From Avena insularis (taxonomy: Eukaryota; Streptophyta; Magnoliopsida; Poales; Poaceae): 64,000 nt of DNA. The notes under the pieces were generated by a model. That model saw only the letters and a list, made by a program, of their open reading frames with translations. It was not told where the DNA came from and made no database searches. The position numbers were made by a program, and so were the translations under genes. The DNA is taken from NCBI GenBank assembly GCA_023614405.1, contig CM042687.1:69360992-69424991 (forward strand), in the 5' to 3' direction. Positions 1 through 10,815 of the stretch are shown piece after piece. Each line of letters starts with the position of its first letter. Positions within the stretch are counted from its first letter, which is position 1.

Positions 1-481
1 GCACCAGAAAATTGCTCTCTCATCACAAGATTCAACAAAGCAGGCTTAATTTCATAAAAGGTAGCATCAAGAGCAGGTGGAGCAATAGAAGTGCTAAGGA
101 AATCATTGTTGTTTGTGCTAGTGAGTCACACAACTTGGTGTTCTCAGGGGAGTTCATTTTGGCAAAGGTGGGCAAGCCAAAAACAGCAGTAGCATCTAGA
201 GAAGGAACTAATTTTTTTGGAGTTTTTGAAAAAAGGCAAACAAAACCAAGCAAAAGAAACTAAGCAAACTAAAAACAAAGTAAAGAGAAAGGAAGTGGAG
301 GACTCCCCTTGTGAAGACGTCCTTAGCCTCCCCGGCAACGGCGCTAGAAAGAGCTTGATGGCACTGCGTCAACGTGCAGTGCTTCATCGAGAAACCCCAA
401 GAGCAAGGTGTGATGCAGCACAGCAGCAAGTTTTCCCTCAGTAAGAAACCGAGGTTATCGAACCAGTAGGAGGAAGGAAAC
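1..481 (-). mobile_element. Gypsy element X', 5' LTR end plus 5' UTR (partial)
   Basis: Read on the minus strand, 481-356 is the last 126 bp of an LTR ending in GCCATCA. A tRNA-Asp-type primer site (346-329) and GA-rich and T-rich leader sequence follow down to base 1. The same LTR end and primer site recur on the plus strand at 34857-34902, so this is a second member of the family of element X. The upstream LTR part is cut at 481/482 by LTR Y, and the gag side leaves the window at base 1. Short ORFs here have no recognisable domain. The family resembles the non-autonomous or Athila-like Gypsy elements common in Triticeae, but I do not name it. Confidence 0.7.
329..346 (-). other. Primer binding site, tRNA-Asp type (X')
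   Basis: The minus strand reads TAGCGCCGTTGCCGGGGA. This matches the 3' end of plant tRNA-Asp apart from the second base, and lies 9 nt after the LTR end at 356. It would prime minus-strand cDNA synthesis and it fixes the element's orientation. Confidence 0.7.
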
Positions 482-1374
482 TGTAAGACCCCACCTTTAT
501 AAGGTAAAGGCCCTTGTGATTCCAATGCTAGTCCCTAGATCAAATGGTAGCATCCACAGTTTAAAATGAAGTACACAGATACAAAGGTCGTTATTACATC
601 GTCATTCTAGAGACAACATAGTCTTTTACAACTCAATAGCCAAAGGCTAGTACAAGAGTTCAAAAGTAAATAACTATAAGTCTTCATCTTCATGTGACAC
701 ATGCAAGCATGATGAGTGTAAATAACTATAAGTCTTCATCTCCATCAGAGTAACCTGCAACATCATAAGTTACAGCCACAGTGGGTCAATACATTTGGAA
801 TTGTATTGGCAAGTGATACCATAGTAGAATAGTAGTATCTAACATCTATATGAATTTGGCTAAGTGTAGCTTAGGCTTGCTTTGCTCAAAATAGGTTTTC
901 CTTATTAGTTGAAAACACTAAGTTTTTTTTGACAAAACTCCCAAGGAACCGCGAATAGACATTGGTGAACCTTTAACCCTTATTTAACCACAAGTTTTTA
1001 ACTTAGAAATTGGGATGAGGAGATCCTTGATAGCTTCAATGTCTTTGATGCTCAAATTGTCTGTTGCCGGGGACACGGCTAAGTACTTAGGTTTTACTCT
1101 CGAGAGGTGGTGCACTTTCCCCACAAGACTCGACATGCATCGAGACGAGACCTTTCAGAATCCTTCCCTTAGACCACCATGGACGCATTCCATCCTATCA
1201 CCCTACCACCAACTGTCCATCTGGCTAAGTTATTGCAACCTATGTGGTCAAGGCAGAGCCCATATGCCATGTGGTTGCACTAGAAGCTTCTCAACACTAA
1301 ATATCTCAAATCCCTTTGTTTCTGGGTGGCTTTACAAAAGCGTGATACACAAGGTAAACCATAGACATGGGCCT
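482..1374 (-). mobile_element. LTR fragment Y, U5-proximal part
   Basis: On the minus strand this piece ends in GGGGTCTTACA at 482, a usual end for grass Gypsy LTRs. It carries at 1058-1106 the palindrome module also seen near the ends of the A, B, D and Y2 LTRs. No primer site follows at 481, so it is a 3' LTR or a solo LTR. It interrupts the LTR of X' and is itself cut at 1374/1375 by element A. An ORF at 1015-1458 (147 codons) crosses into element A and is not a gene. Confidence 0.6.
1058..1106 (-). other. Three-stem palindrome module, copy in Y
   Basis: Minus-strand order: CTCTCGAGAG (1106-1097), 6-nt spacer, CTAAGTACTTAG (1090-1079), then a stem TGTC...GACA (1075-1058). The two palindromes are perfect and differ in sequence from those in A, B and D, but occupy the same places. 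See the finding on covarying LTR palindromes. Confidence 0.6.
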
Positions 1375-2631
1375 TGTAACATCCCAAAAATATTGAACAA
1401 TGATTATCCAAATTCCAAATCACCAAAATTAGGGTTAACAACAACTTTTGTTAATTAACATCATATGAATGCATGTGTGAATGTGATGGTTGTATGAATG
1501 CATGAATGGACTTGTGTGATTGATCTAAATAGCAAGGAATGGTTTAAATGTGAAAACAACATCATCTAAAACATTTCTAAGCAGAAACAAATCAAGAGAA
1601 AATCAAATAAGCAAATGGTCATTTTTGCCAATCTTGCCCACTAGACCACTTTGAGTGTTTCTAGTCCAATATTTCAAACAAAAACTTTTCCATTTCTTTT
1701 CACCCCTTGCTAGACAAAGTAAAAGTGAATCAAAGCCCACCCTTCAAACTTACAGAAACATTTGGCAACTTGATTCAAATGACAATTCAAAATGGAATCT
1801 TTAACATATGTGAAGATCACCCATTTTCAAAACCCAACCAAACCAGTGCACCTTGACCAATCCAATCAACCAGAGACGCCCTAGTATGTAACTAGCACAC
1901 CCACAAAGTTTGAATCAAAAATTCAAATTTGAATCCCTTTCGGCAATTTCATCAAACACCTTGCAAACACCAAACCAACAAACATCAAACACTATTACGA
2001 GTAGTGATTTTGGCCTAACTTGTTCCCTCTATGGTTCACAACAAGCTATTAGTAGATCATCTATCACATTTAATAAGATTTAGCACCACTGTGAGCTTGC
2101 CATATCCATCAATGGTGACCATGCCGACCTCACCTTGCCACCCCTTAGTCGATAGAAAGCTAGAAGCTTCTCTAGCCTCGCCAACCTTTTCTAGCAGGCA
2201 CTCCACCGTCCACCGCCACCCCCTGTCCAAGCCTCGAGCACTGCCAGCCCCTGGACCACACAGCCCGAGAGTGACCAGCCTCTCTGCGAGTGTGCCGAGA
2301 GCACGCCAGAGCGCCACCTGCGACACACGCCCACAGACCGCGCGCCGCCCTCGCGGCGTTCAAGCAGGATCACCACCACCCCAGGAACACCCCAGACACA
2401 CCCGTTCGCCGCTGTGCGACCCGTATCACCTATGCGCCATTAAAACTACCTCCGGACCCGCCCAGAGCGCTGTGATGTTCCGAACATCTCGCATCGCCCC
2501 ATGCCGCGTAACCATGCCGTTGAGCTTCGCTAGGGAACACAACATCGTCCCCTACCTTTGCCCATTCCCATAGCTCGCTGTATCGACGGAACCGACGAGC
2601 TCCGCCCACGACCTTGGTCCCCTTCTGGCAC

Positions 2632-2640
2632 TATAAATAG
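2632..2640 (+). promoter_or_regulatory. TATA box of the copy A 5' LTR
   Basis: TATAAATAG lies in a GC-rich U3 region and is followed by a pyrimidine-rich stretch (2655-2700) suited to transcription initiation. The equivalent position carries TATA-like sequence in all six LTRs of this family here. Transcription would start about 25-35 bp downstream (inference). Confidence 0.65.
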
Positions 2641-4742
2641 AGGCCACCCCCGCTCGATTTATTCACACCATCTCACTCCCCTCTCTCTCAAAACCACCCT
2701 CACTCACTCCCGGAGCAAGGCGAGAAGCACATCGCCGGAATTTGGCTGGAGTCTACCGCGGAGGAGGACGAAAGGAGTCATTGATTGGAGCCGCCCAGGA
2801 GAATTCGCTGGTACCAGGAGGTTCGCCGTTGTTGACTTCGTCATTCGCCCCATCACCGACCCTCGCCTGAGCCCCGATGAGCCCCCGTAGACCCCCACTG
2901 GCCACGCTAAGGTTCTGTCTCGCCGGCGTTGCCCGACATGGACGATGAACCACAACCGTTGGATTAGAGTTTGATCATGCGATCCACATCACCCCATACC
3001 GCTTCGCACCCCCCTGTCTCGCTGACTGGTTGGGCCACTCACTTAAACCCATCCATGTGTGCGTTGTACACCATGGGTCGGCCCAGTTAACATCCCGCGT
3101 GACCCAGTAATTCAGATTTAGATTTATTCTTTTAGTTTCAAACCTAGTTCTCTACCTAGATTAAAAAATCAACCCAGCTCGATTCACTGAACTAAAATGC
3201 ATGAAAAAAATTTTGTTAGAAAGGTACTGGAATTCTTAATCCAAGCCTGTTTGATTCAATTCATTTGGAATTGTGGATCACCTATAGTAAAAATAACAAA
3301 TTAGAAGCTTTTCTGCATTCAAACATTTTTCAAAATTCAACCACAAAAGCTTTTGAGTTGATTCCAACTCTCAAAAATCATATTTAACTATACCTTTCAG
3401 AATATATAAAAATATATGGGTTTACTTGCAGAAATAATGGACAAGTAATAAAAGAATGCCTCATAGGCCATTCTAATCACTTTATTTAATTAAAATAAAA
3501 GGGTTAAACCTTATTAAATTGTGACACCACTTTAAATCACATTCCCATGTACTGAAATATGTGGTGATGACATGTGTCAACATGATCCCATGTTTGAGTT
3601 GGAGAATATTAAACATTAAGTAGTTTTTCAATGAGTAGAAATTACTTTTCTAAAATAAAGGAAATAAAACTATTTGCCTTAATCCTTGTGATGCTTGTGA
3701 TGATGCTAGATCATCTAGTGAAAACCTTGGTGTGATAAATAGAACTAGTTAAGTATTGTTTGGTGATTGTCTACCTCGTATTTATTTATAGACGCTAGTA
3801 CCGACCAAGGATATGAGGAGGAAGGAGAATACTATGAGGAATAATCCAAGGAGAACTTCAACTACTGCTCTGCACAAGGCAAGCCTATACTTGCAATCTT
3901 GCAAACCTCCCTATACAAGTTGACTTAGCAAGCTAATCCTTGCTGGTTCATACTATTATCTTAGCAAGATAAACCATGCAAGTTTTACTTGCCAAGCTTA
4001 CCCCACTTGATACACAATCCAAGTCTTTTTGTAAGCTTAGTTATTTTATTTCTTTATCAAAGCTTTTTGTTAAGGTTACTTGATAACTTGTAGACTTTAT
4101 AGAGATATCTAAAGGTAGCATAAAGAGCATAAAACATGAAAGTGAGATAAATCTCGATGCCATCCTGAGGCATGAGATTGAACTTAGATAAGATACACTT
4201 GTCTACCACCCCTCATTAGTGTTTACCACCACTTGTAGATGCTAGTGCTAAGCATAAAACTTGATCAACTTAGATGGGAATACTTGGTGAAAATGATTTT
4301 GAAAACCGTAGAATGATGAGTCATTCTACTGAAATGTTTTGCCATGTGTTCTTGAACACCAGATGATTTTGATGATTAAAATGTTAAGGCATGAGCCTTA
4401 GCCCTTTACAAAATTGATGGTTTTCTGGATGCGATACCATTCCAATTTTACCGTATAACCACAATAAATGAAATTTGGGTAGGGCTTGACTGGAAATTTA
4501 TATACCTTAGTATGGGTTCCCTTACGGCCAAGGTTTGAGATGAGGCTACCTTGTGAAGATTGTCCACCTATGCAGTTCCCAAGATGACTGTTGGTCATGG
4601 TTGGGAGGCCAAACTCATAGGAGAGGTGCCTATACTAGGGCGTGTAATTGAAAGGTTAGGATTGATTATCCGCATACTGAGTATGGTGAATTCAGGATTG
4701 TTCCTAGCGGATGTATCGAATATTGTGGTGAACGTGTACCAC

Positions 4743-4791
4743 CTCTGCAGAGTGTCAAACTATTCGAATAGCCGCATCCGTGGTTATGGAC
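4743..4791 (+). other. Three-stem palindrome module, copy in A
   Basis: CTCTGCAGAG (4743-4752), 7-nt spacer, perfect palindrome CTATTCGAATAG (4760-4771), then a weakened third stem (TCC at 4777, GGA at 4788). The position is about 2.1 kb after the TATA box and 0.66 kb before the primer site. Confidence 0.6.
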
Positions 4792-5088
4792 AGTTAGAGT
4801 GGCCATACTGTTCCATCGTCAGATGTTTTCAAAATGACTTGTGAAATGATTCATCACTTTGACTTGACCACAGCAGGGTTGTGCCATGGAATTCAAGTTC
4901 CCACTTAGGTGTTATAAAACTTTCAACTAGCTTTCTTTGCTTCTGAACTTAGTTAAGGTAAATATGGCTTTTTGCAAAACAACCTAGAGCCTAGCATTTC
5001 CTACTCAAAACCACCTTACTTCTTAGTATTAGTTTGCGAGTACTTAAAGAGTACTCATGGCTTTGTCCCTGGCTATTCCCGTGGCCAG

Positions 5089-5141
5089 ACTATGAAGAGG
5101 ACTATCAGGAGGATGGATAGCAGGAAGGTTACGACAACTAG
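5089..5141 (+). other. Candidate third exon of a split LTR reading frame (copy A)
   Basis: After a possible acceptor GGCCAG, a frame of acidic and tyrosine-rich codons runs 53 nt to a TAG at 5139. The same 53-nt unit occurs in B (31177-31125) and D (54695-54747). Copy A has an extra TAG at 5118 where B has CAG. No ATG begins the frame here, so coding is unproven. Confidence 0.35.
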
Positions 5142-5406
5142 GATCATCTCCCATCATCAGCATTGCCTGTGACCATGAAGATGGAGCCTCGCCTATGCTA
5201 TCGCTATTATTACCTTATTCCGTTGCTTCAATTGTATTAAGACTGGATCATGTGATCCTTTATTTGTGTAAAACCTTATGTATGGTTTTGTAATGGATGA
5301 TGTACTGTGATATCCAATCTGTTATGTCTCGTAAAAATGGTAATCCTGGGATTGCGATGTATGCCATAACAGGCATCTGTGATTAAAAATCCGGGTGTTG
5401 ACAAGT

Positions 5407-5418
5407 TGGTATCAGAGC
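5407..5418 (+). other. Primer binding site, initiator tRNA-Met type (copy A)
   Basis: TGGTATCAGAGC lies 3 nt after the LTR end. It is complementary to the 3' end of plant initiator tRNA-Met and is the usual primer site of chromoviruses. Confidence 0.9.
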
Positions 5419-5633
5419 CTTCTTGACCATAGGAGACCCTAGTTTAGAATGTAAGTTTGAATCAAAAACTTAGTTTCAAAACCAAGGAAGTGAGTATTTA
5501 TGAAAACTTATTCTCGTTCTTATCACTTAGACTCTTTCATGAAAATTCATGTTCCTCAAAAATTCTTGCAAACTTACATAAAATTTGACACACTTGATCA
5601 CTCTACTAACTTACTCATCCTATATTCTTATAG

Positions 5634-6413
5634 ATGGACATGAAGTACAGCAAATTTTATTAGTTGGGGAATGGAGGAGACCTCATCTTTGAGCGTGACT
5701 TGGACCAGCTTTCGGAGATGCTGGAGCGTCCGCACCCCGAGTTCTTCGAAGCTCAGCTCAACGATCAGGAAGGAGAGGAATTGCAATGGCTAATTGTTGC
5801 AAGTCTCCGGGGAAAGATTGAAGCCCCCACCTTAGAGGGAATTCAGTTCACCTTGAGAGAGAACAACTGGCTCGATGGACTTGACAGGGCCATGCAGGAA
5901 GCTCTTTCCCGTCTATGTGGGCAGAATATCAATCAGATCAAGGGTACCCGCTTTGAGTTTTACCCAAGGCGTGATGTTATGGGACAGCCACTGGAAGCCC
6001 CGTATCACCATGAGCTGAAGACTCAGTTGGACCACCTCAGCTTGATGATGTATGATCATCAGAAGGAGTTAGACAATGCCTGCTCCTATGCGAACCACAA
6101 GTACACCATCGCCGCCAAGAAGGATCAGACCATTGCCATGCTAGTGAAGGATCGCCAGTCTCGCTGTTGTCAGCTCGACAAGAAGGAGCGCATCATTTCC
6201 CGTCTTCGCCACAGGATCACAGAGTTGGAGGAGACTGTCCACGAGAGGGATATGCAGCTGGAGGAGAGGGAGAATGCAGGGGAAGACCTTTGTGGAGACC
6301 CCTACTCCTATCTCAGTGACGATGATGACTTTCTGGAGGATCAGGCCATGGATGTCTTCACCGATGAGGATGACTTTGCCTTCATTGATGAGTACACCGA
6401 CTCCAAGGAGTAG
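5634..6413 (+). pseudogene. ORF0 of copy A: extra ORF between primer site and gag
   Basis: An ATG at 5634 opens a frame of 259 codons ending at TAG 6411, with one internal TAG at 5661 (codon 10) where copy B has CAG. Without that stop the rest is open from 5664. The middle third (about codons 125-215) is rich in charged residues and looks helical or coiled-coil, for example KKERIISRLRHRITELEE. The last 35 residues are strongly acidic, with repeated Asp/Glu. I recognise no gag, zinc-knuckle or enzyme motif. All three copies keep it at the same place, 0.23 kb after the LTR and 0.24 kb before gag, so it belongs to the family and is not an insertion. Function is unknown; a structural, RNA-binding partner or chaperone role would be speculation. 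Confidence 0.6.
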
Positions 6414-6660
6414 TAGAACTTGAGCACTAGCGTTAGTGAGTTGTATTCGGTCCCACTTTATCATAGTTTCACAGAATGGTTCTTAAAACCATCTGTTTTC
6501 CTTTGTTGTGGTGTGTGTTTGTATCGTGTGCTATGAATGAATGAATGAATGAAAAGCAAGTTGCTAGAAAAACCTGAGTCAAACTTTGAAAAGTTTTAAA
6601 ACATAAAACCCTGAACCTTAGAAATTTCCCCCTTTTCTCATGATCTATCTCAATCTTCAT

Positions 6661-7741
6661 ATGCCTCGCGGAGGAAGCACTTCATCCCCGGACCTGATGT
6701 TGCAAATCTTGCAAATGTTGGTTTCTGACCACGAAGCTGAAAGAGCCGAACGTAAAGCCAACTTAGCCACCCTTCAACAGATAGCTCAGATGGCCAACAA
6801 TAATCAAAGCCATGGAAATCAGGACAACCATGGATGCAATCTCAATAACTTCCAGAACACCAACCCACCCATTTTCAATAAGTCTGAAGATCCCCTAGAT
6901 GTAGATGATTGGCTGCAAACCATGGAGAACAACCTAGAAGTTGCAGGAGTGGAAGCCAACGAGAAGGTGTTGTTCGCCACCCACTACCTGGTTGGAGATG
7001 CAAGAGCATGGTGGAACAACGTTTGTGCTATGAATGGAGGTCAAATGATGACTTGGGAGGAATTCAAAGTCAAGTTTAGCGGAACCCATGTGCCATTGGG
7101 TTTGATAAAGTGGATGAGAGATGAATTCAGGGAACTGAAGCAAGGCAGGATGACGTAGTGGAGTACCGTGACAAATTTTTGTCATTGGCTAGGTATGCAC
7201 CTGATGAGATAGACACTGAAGCCAAGAAGAAGGAGAGATTCATGAGTGGTCTCCATGATGAGATACAGACAGTGTTAGTCAATATCCCATTTGCTGATAT
7301 TGAAGCCTTAGTTGACTCTGACATTCAGATGGAAGGAAAAATTAACCAAGATAATGAGAACTGCAAGCGTCACATGATGCATCAACCAGGAACCCACCAT
7401 ACACCAAAGTATCGCCCCAACCTGTCTCCAGGATTTGTCCCAAGAACCAACAGACCCCCGATGAACCGTCTAACTTATCCCAACCGTGGAAACCCAAGGC
7501 CTAGAGGAAATCACAACAACCCCGACAACCCCAGGAATTTGAATCGTGCTCGTCGAAGTTCAACAACAACAATGTCGCCACCAACACCAACACTGCCCCA
7601 AGGACTGGAAGCAATGTTGTGCCTGTTGCAGCAAAGGACAAGTCTCAGGTGACTTGTTATGAATGTGGAACCAAGGGTCACTATTCCAATGAGTGCCCCA
7701 AGAAGATTGCCGCAGCCCCAAATGCAAATGCCCCAGCTCAG
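6661..7741 (+). pseudogene. gag of copy A (capsid and CCHC knuckle), frameshifted
   Basis: The product begins MPRGGSTSSPD, as in B and D. The Retrotrans_gag-type core follows (WLQTMENNLEVAGVEANEKV, then the ARAWWNNV motif near codon 115), and a Pro/Asn-rich linker. A zinc knuckle with all four ligands, CYECGTKGHYSNEC, lies near 7655-7696. Gag forms the particle and packages genomic RNA. Comparison with D shows a 1-nt deletion near 7154 and another near 7550. A TAG at 7742 (CAG in D) falls just before the protease. About 360 codons in total, normal for this group, but not translatable in one frame. Confidence 0.85.
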
Positions 7742-8587
7742 TAGAAGCATCTGTTCAGCCTGGAAGAAGGTTTGCCCCAGGCAACTCGCTCAACCGCAAC
7801 GGTCGTCTCTTTCTCATGCATGCTGAAGAAGCCCAAGAAGCGCCAGATGTTGTGCTAGGTATGTTTTCTGTTAACTCAGTGCTTGCAAGAGTGTTGTTTG
7901 ATTCTGGAGCATCGCACTCGTTTGTTACTGAAGAATTTTCATGCACTAGTAAGATTCAACACACCAAATTGAAGCATGCTATGATTGTTCAAATACTTGG
8001 TTCAACCACCAAAGCTAGACAAATTTGCAAGGTTGTGCCTATCCGAATCCATGGCATAGATTTTTATGCTAATCTAATAGTACTCAGAACTAAAGGTTTG
8101 GAAGTATTACTAGAAATGGATTGGATGTCCAAACATTAATGATTAATCGACTGTGCCAAGAAAGCCATAACCATGACCAGTACAGCTGGAATATCAGTCG
8201 AGCATGTATCTAGAACCTTGCCCCGTCAATTCAAGTGCAACAAGAGTCTAGCCCAGCAAACCATTGACCAAGTCAGAGTAGTCTGTGAATACCCCTATGT
8301 ATTTCCAAATGTTTTGCCCGGTATGCCCCCAGATCGGGATATCGAGTTTATCATTGAACTAATCCCTAGAACCGGACCCATAGCCCAGAGACCGTATAGT
8401 ATGAACCCGTCTGAACTAGTGGAGCTGAAGAAGCAACTGGATGCTATGCTGGAGATAGGATTGATCCAACCAAGTGGGTCGCCCTATAGATCACTTGTCC
8501 TATTTGTAGACAAGAAGGATGGAGGTAACCGTTTGTGTACGGATTATCGGAAGTTAAATGATGTCACCATCAAGAACAATTACTAGT
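7742..8587 (+). pseudogene. Protease and N-terminal reverse transcriptase of copy A
   Basis: The aspartic protease motif LFDSGASHSFVT lies near 7895-7930, inside the frame that runs to a TAA at 8137 (an AAA Lys codon in D). The same frame resumes with the RT N-terminal region, including [20 protein letters not shown] near 8505-8565, just upstream of the fingers/palm. The Copia solo LTR at 8588 splits RT here, and coding resumes at 10821. The protease cleaves the Gag-Pol precursor and the RT makes cDNA in the cytoplasmic particle (family knowledge). Confidence 0.85.
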
Positions 8588-8880
8588 TGAAAGAACATGT
8601 TGGGCCCCCATGTGTGGTTTTGGTAATTAATGATAATCTTTATGGACTAATGTGTGTATTAAGTTATACTTGTAGGATTTGTCCATTGGCATCGCTTGGA
8701 GCATGTGTTGGCTTCAAGGTTGATGAAATGCAAAGAAGATATGTTGGGCAAGCTCAATATGCAAGGTCGATGATGAGGAATTAAGAAAGGCGTTCCATCT
8801 TGAGAGGTCAAGATCGTCTACATCGAGCTCAAATGGAATGCTCAAGGCAAAGGTATAATCTTGATAGGTTTTCCCTTTTG

Positions 8881-8909
8881 CCGGTCTCACATTCTGTGTG
8901 TGAGACCGG
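8881..8909 (+). repeat. Perfect hairpin in the solo LTR
   Basis: Arms CCGGTCTCACA (8881-8891) and TGTGAGACCGG (8899-8909) are perfect inverted repeats around a 7-nt loop, in the U3 part of the Copia LTR. Confidence 0.8.
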
Positions 8910-9146
8910 GTTTAGGATAGATAACCGTACTATCAAGAGGGGCTCTCGTATGAGTAATTCGGTCTCATCATTCGGAGAGAGCTCAAACCTTTGCATAATT
9001 GCATCATCGTATTTGGTTGTTATTTGGTCTTATCCATGTGAGGATATAGAGCTTGTGGTAATATCCATAACAAGCTCTTGTTCATCAAAATCGGATCTTC
9101 CATTTGTATCTTGTTGCAATTTTGATTTATGCAGATTTTTGGTTTC

Positions 9147-9199
9147 TCACCAAGTGAGGTATATCACATTATTCTACTTGATACATTCTCACTTGGTGA
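9147..9199 (+). repeat. Second inverted repeat in the solo LTR
   Basis: TCACCAAGTGAG (about 9147-9158) and CTCACTTGGTGA (about 9188-9199) are perfect 12-bp inverted repeats spaced by about 30 bp. Such palindromes in U3 may be factor binding sites (inference). Confidence 0.7.
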
Positions 9200-10815
9200 T
9201 AATCAATATCCAACGCAATTTGAATCGGGTCAATCGGAGCTTCCAGTCAAAAGTTATTGCCGTTTGAATATTTGCCTATAAGTCTGTTTTTTGGGCCGAG
9301 CGGTAGTACCGCCCGGACGGGCAAGATTACGCCGGCCTAAAAACGCCCGTTTTCTTCTGCCTCGCTAGGTACCTAAATCAGATTACCGCCGGCCGGTAGT
9401 ACCGCCAAATGAGCTGGTAGTACCGTTCGCCCGCTTATTCTCCCAGATGATCTCAGCGCGCATCGCCGCGTCATTGCTGCTACTTTTTCCTACTCGCGCG
9501 CGCCTACCCGCACACCTGCGCCTCGCTGTGTGCTGGGCCCGCTCACCTAGCCTGGCCACGTTGCCTTGCTTGCTGCACTGCGTTGACTCCCGCCTTCGCC
9601 ATTGCCGCTTCTGCAGAGCCGCTGCAACTGCTTCAGACGCGAAGCTGCAAGGGCCCAGGCCGACCACCTCGCTCTGGGGCCCAGCTGGCCTGCCGCCGCG
9701 TTGACCGCTCGCCTCGCCCAATTTCCTTGCTCGTTTCGTTGTATGGTTGTTGTTGCCGGTACACGGTTAAATCGTTATGTACCTGGTCCGTCGAGAAAAA
9801 TGCCCCAATGGGCAGATTTGGCCCCTCTCTTTAAATAGCTTTGCCTCTTTGTCTTTTAGGGTTGCTTCTTTCCCCTCTTTCTTCAAGCTTTGCCCTATTA
9901 CTTTTGAGATATCTCTTGCTTGATTTCTTCCTCCCCATCCAATGATTCTTGCACACATTTGAGAGGAAGATTAAGGGGATCTAGATCTACGTTTTGACCA
10001 AACCAAAACATCTTTTTGTGAGTGTATCTTTGGGGATCTAGATTTTGGGGGATTTTGTGTCTCTCTTTGATTTCTCCTCTCTTGTTCCCCCAATAGCTTT
10101 AGTAGCTTTGTTGGAACTTGAGAGTGAGGGATTTGAGCATCTTTGTGGTGTTCTTGCCATTTGCATTTGGTGCATCGGTTTGAGTTCTCCTCGGAGGATT
10201 TGGTTTGAATTGCTCATTGGAGCTTGTCCCTCTTGGGTTCTTAGAACCCTAGACGGTTTTGTGGCCTTGGTGGCATTGTGGCCTTGGTGGCATTTGTTGA
10301 GGCCTTTTGTGGCGTTTGTTGGGATCCTCCAATTAAGTTGTGGAGAAGTGCCCCAATCTTGTGAGAGGTTCTGGTTGCCATTGACAAGTGCACCGATAGT
10401 GGAAGCATGGATCGATCCCATTGGGGTGAGATTCACCGGAGAATAAGGGAGGCCTTTTGTGGTGTTGGTGGTTTGATACCACCCCCTCTCCAAACGAGAC
10501 GTACTCCATGTTGGGAGGAACTCGGTAAAATATCGGTGTCCCCGCGTGCCTCGGTTATCTCTATACCCGAGATCTTTACTTATGCACTTTACATTGTGAT
10601 AGCCTTCGTTCTTGAAGTAATCTATATCTTGCTATCACATTGTTGCTTGTATTGATTAGCATAAGTTGTTGGTGCACATAGGTGAACCTTAGTTGTTTCT
10701 AGGTTGTGCTTAACAAAGTAAACACTAGTTTTATTCCGCCTTTGTTGAGCCACTCTAGGAAAAGTTGTAATCGCCTATTCACCCCCCCTCTAGGCGACAC
10801 ATCCGTATCCTTTCA

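Larger units (their letters stand above)
1375..5403 (+). repeat. 5' LTR of copy A
   Basis: It starts TGTAACATCCC, ends GTGTTGACA, and is 4029 bp long. The same start recurs at 19588, with matching order of motifs until the 3' LTR is truncated. A GC-rich, CpG-rich stretch (about 2170-2960) surrounds a TATA box at 2632; AT-rich sequence flanks it. The part after the TATA box holds splice-like exon borders (exon 2 at 3792-3878, exon 3 at 5089-5141) and the palindrome module at 4743. Short ORFs in both strands of the GC-rich part are not supported as genes. Confidence 0.9.
8588..10815 (+). mobile_element. Copia solo LTR (SIRE/Maximus-like) inside RT of copy A
   Basis: It starts TGAAAGAACATG and ends with the C-rich stretch CACCCCCCCTCTAGGCGACA followed by ATCCTTTCA, a pattern I associate with SIRE/Maximus-type Copia LTRs. 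No internal region is present. Flanks CTAGT (8583-8587) and CCAGT (10816-10820) form a 5-bp target-site duplication with one change; the copy D sequence around the site fits a single empty site. A solo LTR usually arises by recombination between the two LTRs of a full element. A possible TATA (TTTAAATAG) lies near 9830. Short ORFs inside (8800-9267, 10045-10446) show no domain. Confidence 0.85.

Noticed and set aside
2031..2573. ORF of 180 codons in the A 5' LTR
   Set aside because: Pro/Arg/Ser-rich translation of the GC-rich U3; it is not kept in frame in the D LTRs.
8800..9267. ORF of 155 codons in the Copia solo LTR
   Set aside because: It spans the hairpin-rich U3, has no domain, and LTRs of this group are non-coding.
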